Shown: positions 1 through 11,487 of the stretch, in pieces
How the letters are laid out: each line of letters starts with the position of its first letter
Position numbering within the stretch: the first letter of the stretch is position 1
Origin: Anas platyrhynchos
Lineage: Eukaryota > Chordata > Aves > Anseriformes > Anatidae
Direction: 5' to 3'
Assembly: GCF_047663525.1 (NCBI RefSeq)
Contig: NC_092607.1
Coordinates: forward strand, 4,373,001 to 4,437,000
DNA length: 64,000 nt
Position numbers and translations under genes: made by a program
The notes under the pieces: model-generated
Database searches by the model: none
What the model saw: the letters and a program-made list of their open reading frames with translations, nothing else
What the model was told of the DNA's origin: nothing

Positions 1-251
1 TTGTGACATCTGCTCTGGGCATTCCTGATGCCCATCTTTCCTGTCCTTGATATCTTCCAGTAAGAGATCACTGCTGGCAAATACCAACATCTGTAAATAG
101 ATTTGTAACCTATTCCAGTATTCCCCTGGAGTTATTTTTAGAGAAGCCGCCTAGTTTGTCACCCAACCGCTGCAGCCTGAACTTGATACTTGCCCTATCT
201 TGGCCTCACCCCATTAGCACAACATTTTAACTACATTTCCTTTCGTTTTAG

Positions 252-356
252 GTTTGCAGAACAGGCAATTTTCTTCTTCTTCTGCATGTTTGCAATCATG
301 CTTTTCTCAAGGGACCCCAAATTCATTCCAGGCTGGGCGAGCTTGTTTGCACCAGG
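252..356 (+). CDS. SLC13A3: SLC13A3 coding exon a (first in window)
   Basis: The exon is preceded by a TTTTAG acceptor and ends before GTAAGA. It encodes FAEQAIFFFFCMFAIMLFS followed by RDPKFIPGWASLFAPG, a transmembrane helix and the loop after it. It starts on the third base of a codon and ends after two bases, matching the next exon. Confidence 0.93.
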
Positions 357-3300
357 GTAAGACTTTATTTTCATTCCACTGCCACATTTTTCAACAGCAT
401 TTCCAAGTCTGAGATTCTTGGGTTTCTGGTTGCATTGCTGAACACTGTTACTCAGGTTTCCTGGAATAAATTAAATTGAGCCCCAAGTTCCAGAGTGAGC
501 TTAATTGTTTCTGTCTCGTGGAGGAGGTATACGAAGCCCGCTGGGAAGCTGGCACTGCAAATTCTTCCATATGTGTGTTTGAGGCCATCCCTGGGGTTTG
601 AGTGTGGGGAATACACGCTGTCTATACATATATTTGCATATTTATGTGGAATTCTTTATGCAATCCACTGATTTCACTGGAGGTCTGGAGAGTGAGGAGC
701 TGACTCTATGTGCTATCGTATCTGTTTTACACATTCATCTCCCCTGTGACATCCATACCTTGGGAAGACAAAGGGATAGAGAAGTTGGGGATTGCTAAAT
801 CTCAGGGAGGGTGTTGTTATTTCTAAGCAGAAGAGACCTTCATAGTTTTTTGTTTGTTTGTTCGTTTCTGTATATAATGCCCCAGCTTAACAAATGATTC
901 CTTAATAGAACAAAGTGGTTATGGACTTTTCCTCATTTTCCTCATCAGTTAATAGCTCCTTACAATCAAACACATGCTTAAGCTCTTTGTTGGGTGGAGC
1001 CTGGCTTTCAGCTTACAGTCTGAGCATTCTCCAAAGAGCTCTTATAAATCAGGTGGTCTGGGCTCTGCACCTCCTGCTCCCTGTGAGGAGCTGGGATATT
1101 TGTCCTCACAACCCCTCATGGACTGATTACGGCTCCATGGGCAGAACTGCTGGAGCATTGCTGTTGGGGAGGGGGGGGGGGGTGAATTTAGTCTTTTTTT
1201 ATATATATTTGCAGGGCTTTGGGGCAGTGTTTGCATGGGGTTCTTCACAGCCCATCTTAGAAATATAGCTCTACAGGGAATTAAAAAGAAAAGAACTGTG
1301 AACAAGTTTTTTTCAAACCTGATGGAAGCTTGTAATCTTCTTTCGTAAATCTCCATTCCCTTAAACTTTGCAATTCTGCAGGCTTGTGCTTCTTACCAGT
1401 GTTTCTGCTGCTTTTGGACAGGTTTATCTCAGATGCAGTTACAGGAATCACCATCGTGATCATTCTCTTCTTCTTCCCATCCCAAAAGCCTTCCTTCAGG
1501 TGGTGGTTTGACTTTAAAGGTGAGTAAGAGACCCCCAGAGCAGGATCCCTGCCCTTGCCTGGGGTCAGTAACGTCCCACCCTGGGACTGTGCCACCTGCA
1601 GGGCCACGCTGGCTTGGGGACACAGCTAGGACACATGGAGGCTGTTGTCTGACGTGCCAGCAGAGGTTCAGCAGTCACTGCCCTGCTGCCTGTTGCAGGA
1701 ATGACTCGCTTGCTCGTGCTGCTGTCAGAGATGATACTCTGTGTGTTTGCGTGTGTTAAAAATCAGTGTTGACCTGCCCTAGCAGACGGGCTTGTGGTAC
1801 TCACTGATATTTGTTGTGTTGTCCAGACTGCAGGAAGATGTTTAATCAGGCCTCCTCTGGGTAAAAGAGCTGTGCCCTTGTTCAACAGAAAATTACAGCC
1901 CCATTAGTGCATCCTTCCACATGGCAGAGCTCACTTCGTCATGTACTAAGAGGAGGGCTGCAGGGGAGATGGGAGTTCTTTGCTGTAAAACTCCAGGGTA
2001 GTTGAATGGCAAATGGCAAATTAGGAACATCTTCATGATTCAAATAGTAGAAAATTTCCTCCTTCCATGGACTCCCCTCTGTTGAGGACAATGTTTGTGC
2101 CTGTTACAGAAAGGAAATTAACCCGATGTTAGAAGTTCCCCAAGGAAGCCTCAAATAAAACCTCAAATGCTAGAATTTCCTTTCTCTTCCTTTTTGTTAA
2201 GATCTTGTTTTCTGATATTAAGGTAAATGATCTTTTAAGTGTCTAGCTTAAGAGAATGTTTTTATGCATGTTTTAATCAACAACAACTCATGGTTAGTGA
2301 GCGTTGGTGCTGATGCCAGGCTGATGATGTCGATGTCAGATGGTGACGGACGTGCTCCTCTTTGGGTGGGTGCTTGATGTGGGGTTTTCTCTTCGTCTAG
2401 CACCGAACACGGAGATGCAGCCCTTGCTGACGTGGAGGAAGGCCCAGGAGACTGTGCCCTGGAACATTATCCTGCTGCTCGGAGGAGGCTTTGCCATGGC
2501 GAAGGGCTGTGAGGTGAGGCAGCAGAGCTGCATTTTGTCATGGTGCTATTTGGGGCTCTCGTTTGGCTCTGGGAAATTTTGCTCCTGCAGTGTCACAATG
2601 CCAAAAAGGTGTTTCTCAGCTGAAGGCATGTTTCTCAGCTCCCCCTTACAACAACGCGCAGCAGATAAGTAAGGAACAGTTAACAAATCTTGCAACTCCT
2701 TTCAGACTGTTTGCTGTTAGATCCCCTGAAGACACTGCAGTTGCGTGGGTGGTGAAGATCATACACAGTTTTCAGATCTATGAAAGGATCTGAGGAAAGG
2801 AGCCCCGCGCTGCAGCTTGTGTGCTCTCCCTTCTGCAGGAGTCCGGCCTGTCTGTGTGGATAGGAGGTCGCCTGCACCCCTTGGAGGGCGTACCCCCACC
2901 CGTGGCAGTCATCCTCATCACGATTGTCATCGCCTTATTCACAGAGTTTGCCAGTAACACGGCCACTATTATCATCTTCCTGCCTGTCTTGGCCGAACTG
3001 GTAAGACAGCCCAGTGCTCAGAGGGCAGGTTTATGGTGGCTGGGCTGGGACAGGCACCGTACGGGTCTCCTGCTCCTGGAGGGGGCTTTAGGCACTTCGA
3101 AATCCTTGCAGCAACAAAGCAAGGGCCTGTGGCATAATGGGAACACTGCTGGATAATAATCCTTCAGATGTTGTTGGTGAGATGCATTATTATCTGTCAC
3201 AGAGTGGGGGATATGGCTCTGTAGAGTGCACTAACTACTTGCATCCTTTAATTATATCCGCCTTACGCTCCTAATCCCCGAGATACAATTTCTGTTCCTT

Positions 3301-4201
3301 TCTGTTTTTCAAGGCCATTCGTCTGAAAGTAAATCCCCTCTATTTAATGATACCAGGGACTATAGGATGCTCCTACGCATTCATGCTGCCAGTCTCAACA
3401 CCTCCTAACTCAATTGCATTTTCTTCTGGACACTTGATGGTCAAGGATATGGTAAGTTGCTTTAGATATACAAGATGCTGAAAACAATCAATCTGAGTGA
3501 AATGTTGAAGAAAGTAACTTTCAGGCATGTTACCAGTACAACACGTGAAAAGACAGAAATCTCATACTGCAGTGTTGGAAGGCACAGGGATATAAAAGGA
3601 GCCTACGGTCTAGGCCTGTGAGATTTGGAGCCATGGCTCCAAGTGATGGCAAAACTGATTTTAATTGTGCTCAGCACCTCTCAGCCCCTGCTCCTGCTCC
3701 TGCCACTGTCAGCAGCTCGACTTCAGAGGTTTCTGGGTGCAGAAGAAGTTTCACAACTCAGTGAAATAAAGCTTATAAGCTCAGTCCTAGTTCCACCTCA
3801 TATTCCTGTGGCTAAATGAATGCTAACATTTTTGATGGATCAAAGCTTGATAAGCATCTGCAGAGTGGTTTAAGAAAGCCCACTTAAAATGTTGTTAATA
3901 GTAATGGCAATTAAACCTTACATTTTTATAATGTTTATATTCAAATAACTTCATTCTTCACATGCTGTAGATGTCCAGGCTAAACTCACCAGTTGCTTTT
4001 GTGTTTCTTTTATAGGCAAGAACGGGGTTGCTCATGAATCTTATGGGAGTTCTGCTTCTTAGCTTGGCTATGAACACGTGGGCCAAGAGCATCTTCCAGC
4101 TGGGGACCTTCCCTGCGTGGGCTAACATCCATGCAGAAAATGCCACATTGCTCTTGCCAGCTGTAGAAAATGTCACTTTTAGTGCACTGAATAAAATATG
4201 A
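252..4201 (+). CDS. SLC13A3: SLC13A3 (NaDC3), Na+/dicarboxylate cotransporter, C-terminal half (6 exons)
   Basis: Plasma-membrane symporter that couples several Na+ ions to uptake of succinate, alpha-ketoglutarate, N-acetylaspartate and related dicarboxylates in kidney, liver, glia and placenta (family knowledge). Six exons (252-356, 1422-1519, 2401-2513, 2839-3000, 3314-3451, 4016-4201) join in frame to 266 residues and a TGA stop. Upstream exons lie off the left edge. The translation carries RDPKFIPGWASLF, then WNIILLLGGGFAMAKGCEESG, and EFASNTATIIIFLP, which holds the SNT motif that helps form the Na+/carboxylate site. It then has CSYAFMLPVSTPPNSI, which matches most of the sodium:sulfate symporter family signature. 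The C-terminal tail has two sequons (NAT, NVT), as expected for an extracellular end. Identity to NaDC3 rather than SLC13A2 or SLC13A5 rests on near-complete agreement with remembered NaDC3 sequence. OCSTAMP follows on the same strand, as in mammals. No breaks were seen. Confidence 0.95.
357..1421 (+). other. SLC13A3: SLC13A3 intron
   Basis: Intronic. It holds a G12 run at 1171-1182 followed by a short T-rich/TATA stretch. Nothing else was recognised. Confidence 0.8.
1422..1519 (+). CDS. SLC13A3: SLC13A3 coding exon b
   Basis: The acceptor is TTGGACAG and the donor GTGAGT. It encodes FISDAVTGITIVIILFFFPS and the following WWFDFK, a hydrophobic helix plus a short cytoplasmic segment. Phases match exons a and c. 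Confidence 0.94.
1520..2400 (+). other. SLC13A3: SLC13A3 intron
   Basis: Intron with GTGAGT donor and TCTAG acceptor. Only ordinary AT-rich sequence was seen, with no repeat or second exon. Confidence 0.8.
2401..2513 (+). CDS. SLC13A3: SLC13A3 coding exon c
   Basis: The acceptor is TCGTCTAG and the donor GTGAGG. It encodes APNTEMQPLLTWRKAQETVP and then WNIILLLGGGFAMAKGCE, a re-entrant, glycine-rich segment highly conserved in SLC13 carriers. Confidence 0.95.
2514..2838 (+). other. SLC13A3: SLC13A3 intron (short)
   Basis: A 325-bp intron with nothing notable. The reading frames crossing it are chance. Confidence 0.8.
2839..3000 (+). CDS. SLC13A3: SLC13A3 coding exon d (SNT motif)
   Basis: The acceptor is TTCTGCAG and the donor GTAAGA. 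This in-phase 54-codon exon begins ESGLSVWIGG and holds the second SNT motif of the family (FASNTATIIIFLP). By analogy with the bacterial homologue VcINDY, that motif contributes to Na+ and carboxylate binding. Confidence 0.96.
3001..3313 (+). other. SLC13A3: SLC13A3 intron (short)
   Basis: A 313-bp intron with nothing notable inside it. Confidence 0.8.
3314..3451 (+). CDS. SLC13A3: SLC13A3 coding exon e (family signature)
   Basis: The acceptor is TTTTCAAG and the donor GTAAGT. The 46 codons include IPGTIGCSYAFMLPVSTPPN, matching the core of the sodium:sulfate symporter signature, except that the last pattern position is Ala (as in mammalian NaDC3 from memory). Confidence 0.95.
3452..4015 (+). 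other. SLC13A3: SLC13A3 intron
   Basis: Last coding intron, AT-rich, with a pyrimidine tract before TATAG. No other element was recognised. Confidence 0.8.
4016..4201 (+). CDS. SLC13A3: SLC13A3 terminal coding exon f and stop
   Basis: The acceptor is TTTTATAG. It encodes ARTGLLMNLMGVLLLSLAMN, the last transmembrane helix, and then an extracellular tail with two N-glycosylation sequons before TGA at 4199-4201. The stop overlaps an AATAAA hexamer that is too early to serve as the poly(A) signal of this coding sequence. Confidence 0.94.
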   Translation, partial: ARTGLLMNLMGVLLLSLAMNTWAKSIFQLGTFPAWANIHAENATLLLPAVENVTFSALNKI

Positions 4202-5670
4202 ACAAAGCCACCCCAGGGGAAGGACTCACTCACTTAGGACTTGGGCACTGGAATCGTCAGCGCGTGCACAGGAAGAAGACCCCATGGCTGCCCACACTGC
4301 ATGGGACCCTTGGATTAAATTTTATTTTTAGCAATACCAGTCGGTGCCACAACATCCGATTTTGATTTTCTCTGAAGATCCTTCCCCCCCCCCTTACACA
4401 GATTCTCCCAGAGAATTTCAGCTGTCCCTCACAGGTGGTTGTTACCTGCACAGCCCTGTAAGTGTCGAGCATCTGTGGGTGGGTGCCTCTCCCCCCGTGA
4501 AAGCTACTGAGCTGTGCTGCTCCAGCTTCTGATACCCTTCCTCGTTTTGGAGAGCAGCCCTGGGTGGAGGCAAGTGGATTATTTCCATGCAACCCAACGT
4601 GAGTGAGTGTATCAGAACCTGGCTGGGTAGGAGGCAGCATGGGCCGGGTGCTCCTGGCAGAACCGTGGAGACTGGGGGCTCGGTATGATCTCATGAGTAA
4701 TTCTCTCATGTAAGGACTCAGACTATTTCTTCAGGTTTGTGCATGAAAGGATGATTCAGGAGATGTGTCGGTAGGACTCAGTGCATTGCCCCATGCTTTG
4801 GGAACAGGAAAGGACCAGTTTGTTTCCAAACCTGTGCAATGTTTTGAAAACCTGGATTTCAGTCACTGCCTGGCTCTTTGCACTGAATGCAGATGGAGGT
4901 TTGGGGCCAAATTTATTTCTGACATAATTGTGTGGACATCGGTGGTGTTTCAGCTTTGGGAACGTGGCCAGTCTTAGGTTTGTGAGGCTGATACTTGTGA
5001 GCGACCTGCTGAGTCACAGGTCAGTGGGCAAGCTGCGCTGGAATATTATTGACATTTCTGAAAAGTAGGCTTTGATTCTTAACATCTTTTTATTTCTGAT
5101 TGCTTGGGTACTTTCAATGAAAGCATTGCAAATTGACTGTGATTTTAATCACCGTTTTATCCTTTTTTTTTTTTTTTAATTTCTGTAAGAATCTAAAATA
5201 TTTAATTTTAAGGATCAGTCATTGAAATAGATAGAAGGGAAGGTAAAGAATCTGATTCTTGGTTTAAGGAGGGTTGGTGACTGGACTCTGGATTGGGCTC
5301 CACTGGGTCTTTTCTCTGATGGTGTGGGCTGGTGACACAGCTGGTGGCACAGCTGGTGGCATGGGGTGAGGATCCAGCCCGTCCCTCATGCCCCCATGCT
5401 GCTGACAAAGCTCAGGGCCAGGCTGGAGCTGGCAGGGTGATGCAGCCCTTGGGGCCAGCGCTTGCTGCTGCTGCTGCTGGGTATTACCTTAAGGTCACAC
5501 TTAGGCAGGGACTTGAGGTTGAACCGAAACCTCCAAAACTAGCCGAACATGGAACTTTGATCAATCAAGTTCAGAAAAAAACAATCCTTAATGTTCAACA
5601 AAATCCTTCAGCTTAACAAAATCCGTAATGATCATGGAAAATGTACAATAAAGCACATTTGTTAGCACGT
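4202..5670 (+). other. SLC13A3: SLC13A3 3' UTR (inferred extent)
   Basis: Non-coding sequence after the stop. Poly(A) hexamers are seen at 4314-4319 (ATTAAA) and 5647-5652 (AATAAA). The second is followed by a T/G-rich stretch suitable as a downstream element, so the long form probably ends near 5670. A T15-type run lies at about 5163-5179 and a (GCT)5 run at about 5464-5478. The extent is inference. Confidence 0.5.
5647..5652 (+). terminator. SLC13A3: Candidate distal poly(A) signal of SLC13A3
   Basis: Canonical AATAAA followed within about 40 nt by a T/G-rich region. It is the best candidate for the end of the long SLC13A3 transcript. An ATTAAA at 4314 could give a short 3' UTR. Confidence 0.5.
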
Positions 5671-6341
5671 CGCTTTGTCCTGTTTGCTCTGTAGACAGAG
5701 GGAAGAAAAGCAAAGCCTGAGCCACCCCCTCCCCTAGCTTTCCCCCTGTGATTTTGGCATTGTTCCCTGGGAGGAACAGGAGATCTTCCTGCCAGCCTCC
5801 CAGGGCTCGGGCTCTCTGCATCGATGGGCTTTGTCATGCTGTGGTGAGCCCAGGCTGGACTGGGAAGGGCGAGTAGAGCAAGTTGCTCCCTGCAGGTCCC
5901 TTTCCCAGCTGTCTGGATGCGAACAGCGTGGTGCTGCTGTCCCAGGGCCAGGGGGCAGGAAGGAACCCCGCTGTCCCTGATCCTGTTCCCCAGCTAGGGC
6001 TGCTGCTCCTGCAGGGAGCCGCCGTCGGCTGCTGGAGCATCTGCTGTGTCCCCATCCCTGCGCCAGGGGTGGGAAACTGAGGCAGGGAGGGGGTTGGGGA
6101 CCTCCCCGTGGTCCCACAGTGTGGCCTTGGCAGACCTGGGAAAGGTGCAAGGAGCACCAGGATGCTAAGCCCCTGCTTTAGTCAAAGACCTGGCTTCTGC
6201 CTGCTTTAACTTCTTCAGAAGCAGGAGGCTGTGTGCATTTCCCGGGGCCTCCAGAGGATCTGGTTAAGGCATATGGATGGCACCATCAACTAATTCTGCT
6301 TTTCCGTATCTAGGCATCTATGAGAGCAGGACTGTTCTGGC

Positions 6342-6424
6342 TTTTTTTATTTTATTTTATTTTATTTTATTTTATTTTATTTTATTTTATTTTATTTTAT
6401 TTTATTTTATTTTATTTTATTTAA
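6342..6424 (+). repeat. (TTTTA)n microsatellite
   Basis: About 16 uninterrupted copies of the pentamer TTTTA. The 65-codon frame across it is low complexity and not a gene. Confidence 0.97.
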
Positions 6425-7930
6425 GCAGATTTAAAGATTTAGTATTTCTGGGGCTCAAGGTTGAACCTACATAAATAAGCTACAGTTCTGCTTGCTGCTA
6501 GTGCTAAAAATCACTGAAAGAAGCTTTTTACGGTAAGTCACCCCTATTATTCTTGAAGGTATTGTGATGTGGCTAGAGATATGAAAAATCCCTGGAAAGG
6601 GCATTTTGAATGCTGTATTAACCTTCCATTACTAAAACCCTGTTATTTCAGAGGAACTTTGCCTGCCTATGTACCAGTTCTCTAGGAATGCAGGAATCCA
6701 ACAACTGCCACAAAAGCCACTCACATTAGCAGCCTGCTTGTGAATTTTAATTAAACAGGAAATGCCACTCATGCATTGAAATTCAACATCCAGAATATCT
6801 CTGCTTTACTCCTTTGATGTTTCCCATCCAATTTGGGATGAATGTCCACATGTTCTCCTGAGACGCTTGGAGGAAAATCGTTCTGGTTTATTTACAGTAG
6901 GAAAGCATTTTGTAGGGTCTTTTATTCCAGAAGCGTTTGGGTGTCTTTACAAACTGTTCGCACAGACAACCAGCACCGTGGGGCTTTGCAGCACTGAGCA
7001 GCTCCAGGGCTGTGCACAGCCTGGCTGTACCCAGCAGCGATGCGCGGAGTGAGAGTCCTGACACAGAAATCAGGGCATGATGGGCAAAATTAAGCTGTTG
7101 CAGGTCTGGTAACATTGGCTCCCTTGTCATATTCATCCCAGATTAGTCACCAAGTTTTGCTGGGATTTTTCTGTATTTCTATAGTAGAAACCACCGACAT
7201 GAGCTGACTGTATCACTGTAAGTTTTTCATTTGCACGTGGTTTTAAACAAAGAAAGTGTCACCGCTGTTGGGCTGATCCCTCCCACACCCTCAATTTCTT
7301 GATTTGTGAAAGTACCTTCAGCCTTAAATCATAGCAGTTCTGCACCTCTGTTATCACCCAGACATTGTCTTAAAATTCATAGCAGGGGGCACCCCAGACT
7401 GCTGCTGCTGTCCTTTGCAGCCCTGTGCAGCACCGTCACCACGTGGTGGCTGCCCTGTCACCGCAGGTCGGACTCACGGGTGTCCTAGCAAGATGCTCTG
7501 CGTCTGCTAAAGTGCTAGGAAGTCTACACTAGGGATATCAGAGCAAGAAAATTATAGATCCTGAGCTCTGTGGAGACTGGAGCCTGCCAAGCCCAGCCAT
7601 CCCATGGTGTGCTGGGCCATGAACTCCTGGTGACTGGCCAGGGGAGGCCTCTTGAAGCACCCCAGGGACACAGAGCACACACATCCTGCTCACCAGCTCG
7701 CCAGCCCCAATTTTCTCCTTCACTTCCTCAGTTTTCCTTAGAAGTCTCCAGTCACTGACAGCTGTAGTTTATGAGCTCAGATGAACGCAGACCTTGAAGT
7801 ACTCTAGCAGAGCCTGGCCGCAAGATGTCACAGTTGCTTCATGGAGCTGGCACAGTCCTGGCCATGTCCTGCACCCCAGCCCATGCACATCTGTATGGAG
7901 GTCTACAAACACACGTGCTCACTCACAGCA

Positions 7931-8785
7931 TTCTTTTCTTTTCTTTTCTTTTCTTTTCTTTTCTTTTCTTTTCTTTTCTTTTCTTTTCTTTTCTTTTCTT
8001 TTCTTTTCTTTTCTTTTCTTTTCTTTTCTTTTCTTTTCTTTTCTCTTCTCTTCTCTTCTCTTCTCTTCTCTTCTCTTCTCTTCTCTTCTCTTCTCTTCTC
8101 TTCTCTTCTCTTCTCTTCTCTTCTCTTCTCTTCTCTTCTCTTCTCTTCTCTTCTCTTCTCTTCTCTTCTCTTCTCTTCTCTTCTCTTCTCTTCTCTTCTC
8201 TTCTCTTCTCTTCTCTTCTCTTCTCTTCTCTTCTCTTCTCTTCTCTTCTCTTCTCTTCTCTTCTTTCTCTTCCTTTCCTTTCCTTTCCTTTCCTTTCCTT
8301 TCCTTTCCTTTCCTTTCCTTTCCTTTCCTTTCCTTTCCTTTCCTTTCCTTTCCTTTCCTTTCCTTTCCTTTCCTTTCCTTTCCTTTCCTTTCCTTTCCTT
8401 TCCTTTCCTTTCCTTTCCTTTCCTTTCCTTTCCTTTCCTTTCCTTTCCTTTCCTTTCCTTTCCTTCCCTTTCCTTCCCTTTCCTTCCCTTTCCTTCCCTT
8501 TCCTTCCCTTTCCTTCCCTTTCCTTCCCTTTCCTTCCCTTTCCTTCCCTTTCCTTCCCTTTCCTTCCCTTTCCCTTTCCCTTTCCCTTTCCCTTTCCCTT
8601 TCCCTTTCCCTTTCCCTTTCCCTTTCCCTTTCCCTTTCCCTTTCCCTTTCCCTTTCCCTTTCCCTTTCCCTTTCCCTTTCCCTTTCCCTTTCCCTTTCCC
8701 TTTCCCTTTCCCTTTCCCTTTCCCTTTTCCTTTTCCTTTTCCTTTTCCTTTTCCTTTTTTTTCTTTTTCCCCCTTTTTTTCTTTT
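7931..8785 (+). repeat. 855-nt perfect polypyrimidine tract of serial arrays
   Basis: Every base from 7931 to 8785 is C or T on the plus strand. The tract is built of consecutive arrays: TTTTC pentamers (to about 8043), TTCTC pentamers (to about 8263), TTTCC pentamers (about 8271-8460), a TCCTTCCCTT decamer (8461-8570), TTTCCC hexamers (about 8566-8724) and TTTTCC hexamers (about 8725-8757). It ends in mixed T/C. A C run and a short (TA)n stretch follow at 8788-8822. Reading frames of about 300-370 codons in several frames are artefacts of the repeat. Confidence 0.98.
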
Positions 8786-10442
8786 ATCCCCCCCCCCACC
8801 TTTTTAAATATATATATATATATTATACTTAAATTTTGTTTATGTATTTATTTATTTATAATGCAGAGCAAGCTTGTTCATTGTGCCCTAGGAAAAGTTA
8901 GGCAATTATTGTTTCGGCTCGTTTTCTGGCTACTGGTTTGGTGTATATAACATCTTAGCCCGCCCTCAGGCCCCAACCCACAGGGAACGATTTGGAGCCA
9001 AGTGGAGGCTTTTTGGCCAGGTTTGCTGAGGGATACAAACACTTTTCGCTGCCCAGAGCCACTGGACAAACATAGCCTCCCTGCAGCCTTCAACTCCCCT
9101 TTGCTGTATGAGTGCAATCTTATCTCACTGCAATCCTCACCCTACTGCTGGCTAGGATGAGGCAAGTGGTTTCCCACTAGAGGACAGTGACACCCCAGTC
9201 CCCATGTGATGCTTCTTCCATCCTGGTCACTCCGTACTGACTCATTTTTCTTGGCCATGTGTCATTACACCAGGATTTCTCCACTAGCAGTAAGAGCCAA
9301 GGAGGTGCAAAGCCTGGGCAGCACTGGAGTGGGGTTACTCTTGGACTGTCTGTACCAGCTTTGCCTTCTCACATCAGGAATTGCCAGCATTTGCTGACCT
9401 TCGTTTTGGCTTTGAGTCCTTGCTCCCTGGTGCCAGGTGCCTTGGTTTCCTACCGTGGGTCACCCAGCGGCTGCCTCCAACATCCTTTCTGAGAGTGACG
9501 AGGCACCGGAGCATGGAGAGCTTACGGGCAGGGCTGGGGCACATCTCTGCTGCTTGGTACGTAGTGTTTGCCTCGCTCCCTCTGCTTCCCTTTTTCTGCT
9601 GAAAAACCTTCAGTAAATGGATTAGCTGGGCTTGCCAGGCAAAATTCTTCCTCCATCTCTCCTGCCAGGACGGGGGAGATGGGATCAGCCTGGTGGGGTC
9701 TGATCCTGGGGAGGGGGTTGCAAATTGTGGTGGGAGAATCCTTCTCCCCACCAGGTTTTCTGGTCTCTGGAGAGTCATTCCTCCTCTGAGGCCTGAGAAA
9801 TGGTATTTCTTCCCAAACATTTGTTTTCATTAGACATTTAAATAGCTCTATGGGACATTTCATCCTGTCTGCAATGGCCAAATTCTTATCCTTGGAGATT
9901 TCCTCTGGCACTGAACATTAGTGTGAAACTGTTTTCTCTGATCGGCTCAGTATTTGTCACCTTAAACTTGCTGCCTTTTGTCTGCTTTCCTATTAAGAAG
10001 AAGGGAGAGCAGAGACTCCTACTCCACCTCCTCCAATCCATTGAACTCCTTTTAATTACAAGGCTAACTAATGATTTCCAGAGCGGCCAGGCACCTCCTC
10101 TTTGCTTTTCTTGCCCCAGCATCCTCTAACTAACCACCAGAGCCGCTCCTAGCCATGGCTAGAGCTCAGCCCTCCAAGTGGCTTTATTATGGTTTTTATA
10201 GAATATAATGCTTTCCTCTGCTGATGTTAAAGGAGGAGCTGTAGCATTGTAATTGGCACTTCAAGAAATGCCTTGAACTTTCCTGGCCCATGTGGCTGCA
10301 GGAAAGACCTCAGTGTCAACAGCTCGGCTCGGCAGAGAGGCAGAGTGAGACCAGAGGCACTCAGAGAGGGAGGTCACAAAGCCCCCTAATTAGTGCCTCT
10401 CTATTTCCTCTGCTAACACCCCGCCACTTGTTCTTTGCACAG

Positions 10443-11487
10443 GTTGAGTGTCTGTGCCTACTGTGAAGACTTTCTGTTCCCAAGGGTGAGCAGGATGGCG
10501 GCAGATCTGTGGTGCATTTACTCCAAGCCGGTCCCTGCAGGCAGCAGGGAGCTGTGGGCCTTGTTCCTGCAGTGCTCCTGCCTCACCGCTGTGGTCGGAG
10601 GCCTCTTCTACAACTGGCTCTTTGCCTCCCTGGAGTACTCCTGGCACCTTGCTGTGGCCATGGCTGTCTCCTTCAGCCTGCTCCTCCTCCTGACCCTGTT
10701 CCTGGTGCACCCTGCCCGCTGTGTCTTCAGCATGATCATGCCCACGTTGGGCACCAAGCAAGGTCGGAAGCTCCTCTTGTCGACCTGCATCATGATTGTG
10801 GCGGTTAATGTGACCCCAAACATCGTGAGCAACATTAAAACCATTCTGCAGGTCATCAAGTGCATCTGCAAGAATTCCTCCGAGAGCTTGCTGAACTCGA
10901 CTGCTCTGTTGGGGACAGCTTCCTGGGAGTTTGGGGAGGAGATCCAAGCAGCCGGTAACTCCATTAATATTTGGAGGCCTATGAACGGGCATTTTAGGTT
11001 TTCACTGCTTCACAACAGCTCCCTGATTAACCAGCAGATGCACCTGGCTGGTGAGAAGGTCAGGAGGGACTTTTTGGCTGTTGAAGAACTGGTCAAAGAC
11101 TCCGTACGAGTGGGCAACAAACTGGTTGCTGGCTTTTCCGTGCTCTACCTCTGCTTTGAGTCTGCGTGGTATCTGAAAAATTACCTCACCAACCTCCGCT
11201 TTGACAATTTTTACATCACCAAGAAGCTGGAGCGTTTAGCTGTGGACAGAAAAACTCCTCACCTGCTGGGGGGCTCGTCCAAAAACCTCATTCGGCCCAC
11301 GGGCCTGAAGTTGTCCCGGGAAGAAGTGCTGCTGTGCCTGGTGCAGGCCCTGCGCCTCACTGTGGCCCTGACGCTGATGCTGGTGGTGGTGGCAATGGAC
11401 CACGTCGCCTTCAGAGTGGCAGACACAGCCGTGAGGAAGGTTGCTCATCTCTCCGTGGTGCCCGTCACGCTCAGCATCAAATACAGC
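10443..11487 (+). CDS. OCSTAMP: OCSTAMP main coding exon
   Basis: The donor GTGAGT follows AAATACAGC. The frame is open from the putative acceptor at 10441-10442. The first in-frame ATG is at 10495, where the translation MAADLWCIYSKPVPAG aligns with human AWDAFSQPVPAS. If an upstream exon exists, about 17 residues before that Met are also coding. It covers the first five hydrophobic helices. Confidence 0.92.

Larger units (their letters stand above)
5671..10442. other. Intergenic SLC13A3-OCSTAMP region
   Basis: No conserved reading frame was recognised. It contains the (TTTTA)n array and the long pyrimidine tract listed separately. The sequence from about 10140 to 10442 may contain the OCSTAMP promoter, 5' UTR and a small first exon, but none can be placed with confidence. 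Confidence 0.6.

Noticed and set aside
6277-6474. 65-codon frame across the (TTTTA)n array
   Set aside because: Low-complexity repeat translation.
7794-8950. Open frames of about 300-370 codons in several frames and on both strands (FSFLF, GKGKG, EEKRR repeats)
   Set aside because: They are translations of the polypyrimidine tract; a period-5 or -6 repeat without stops stays open in every frame.
10290-10470. ATG at 10290 as an upstream OCSTAMP start
   Set aside because: Its frame differs from OCSTAMP and reaches a stop just past the acceptor at 10442.
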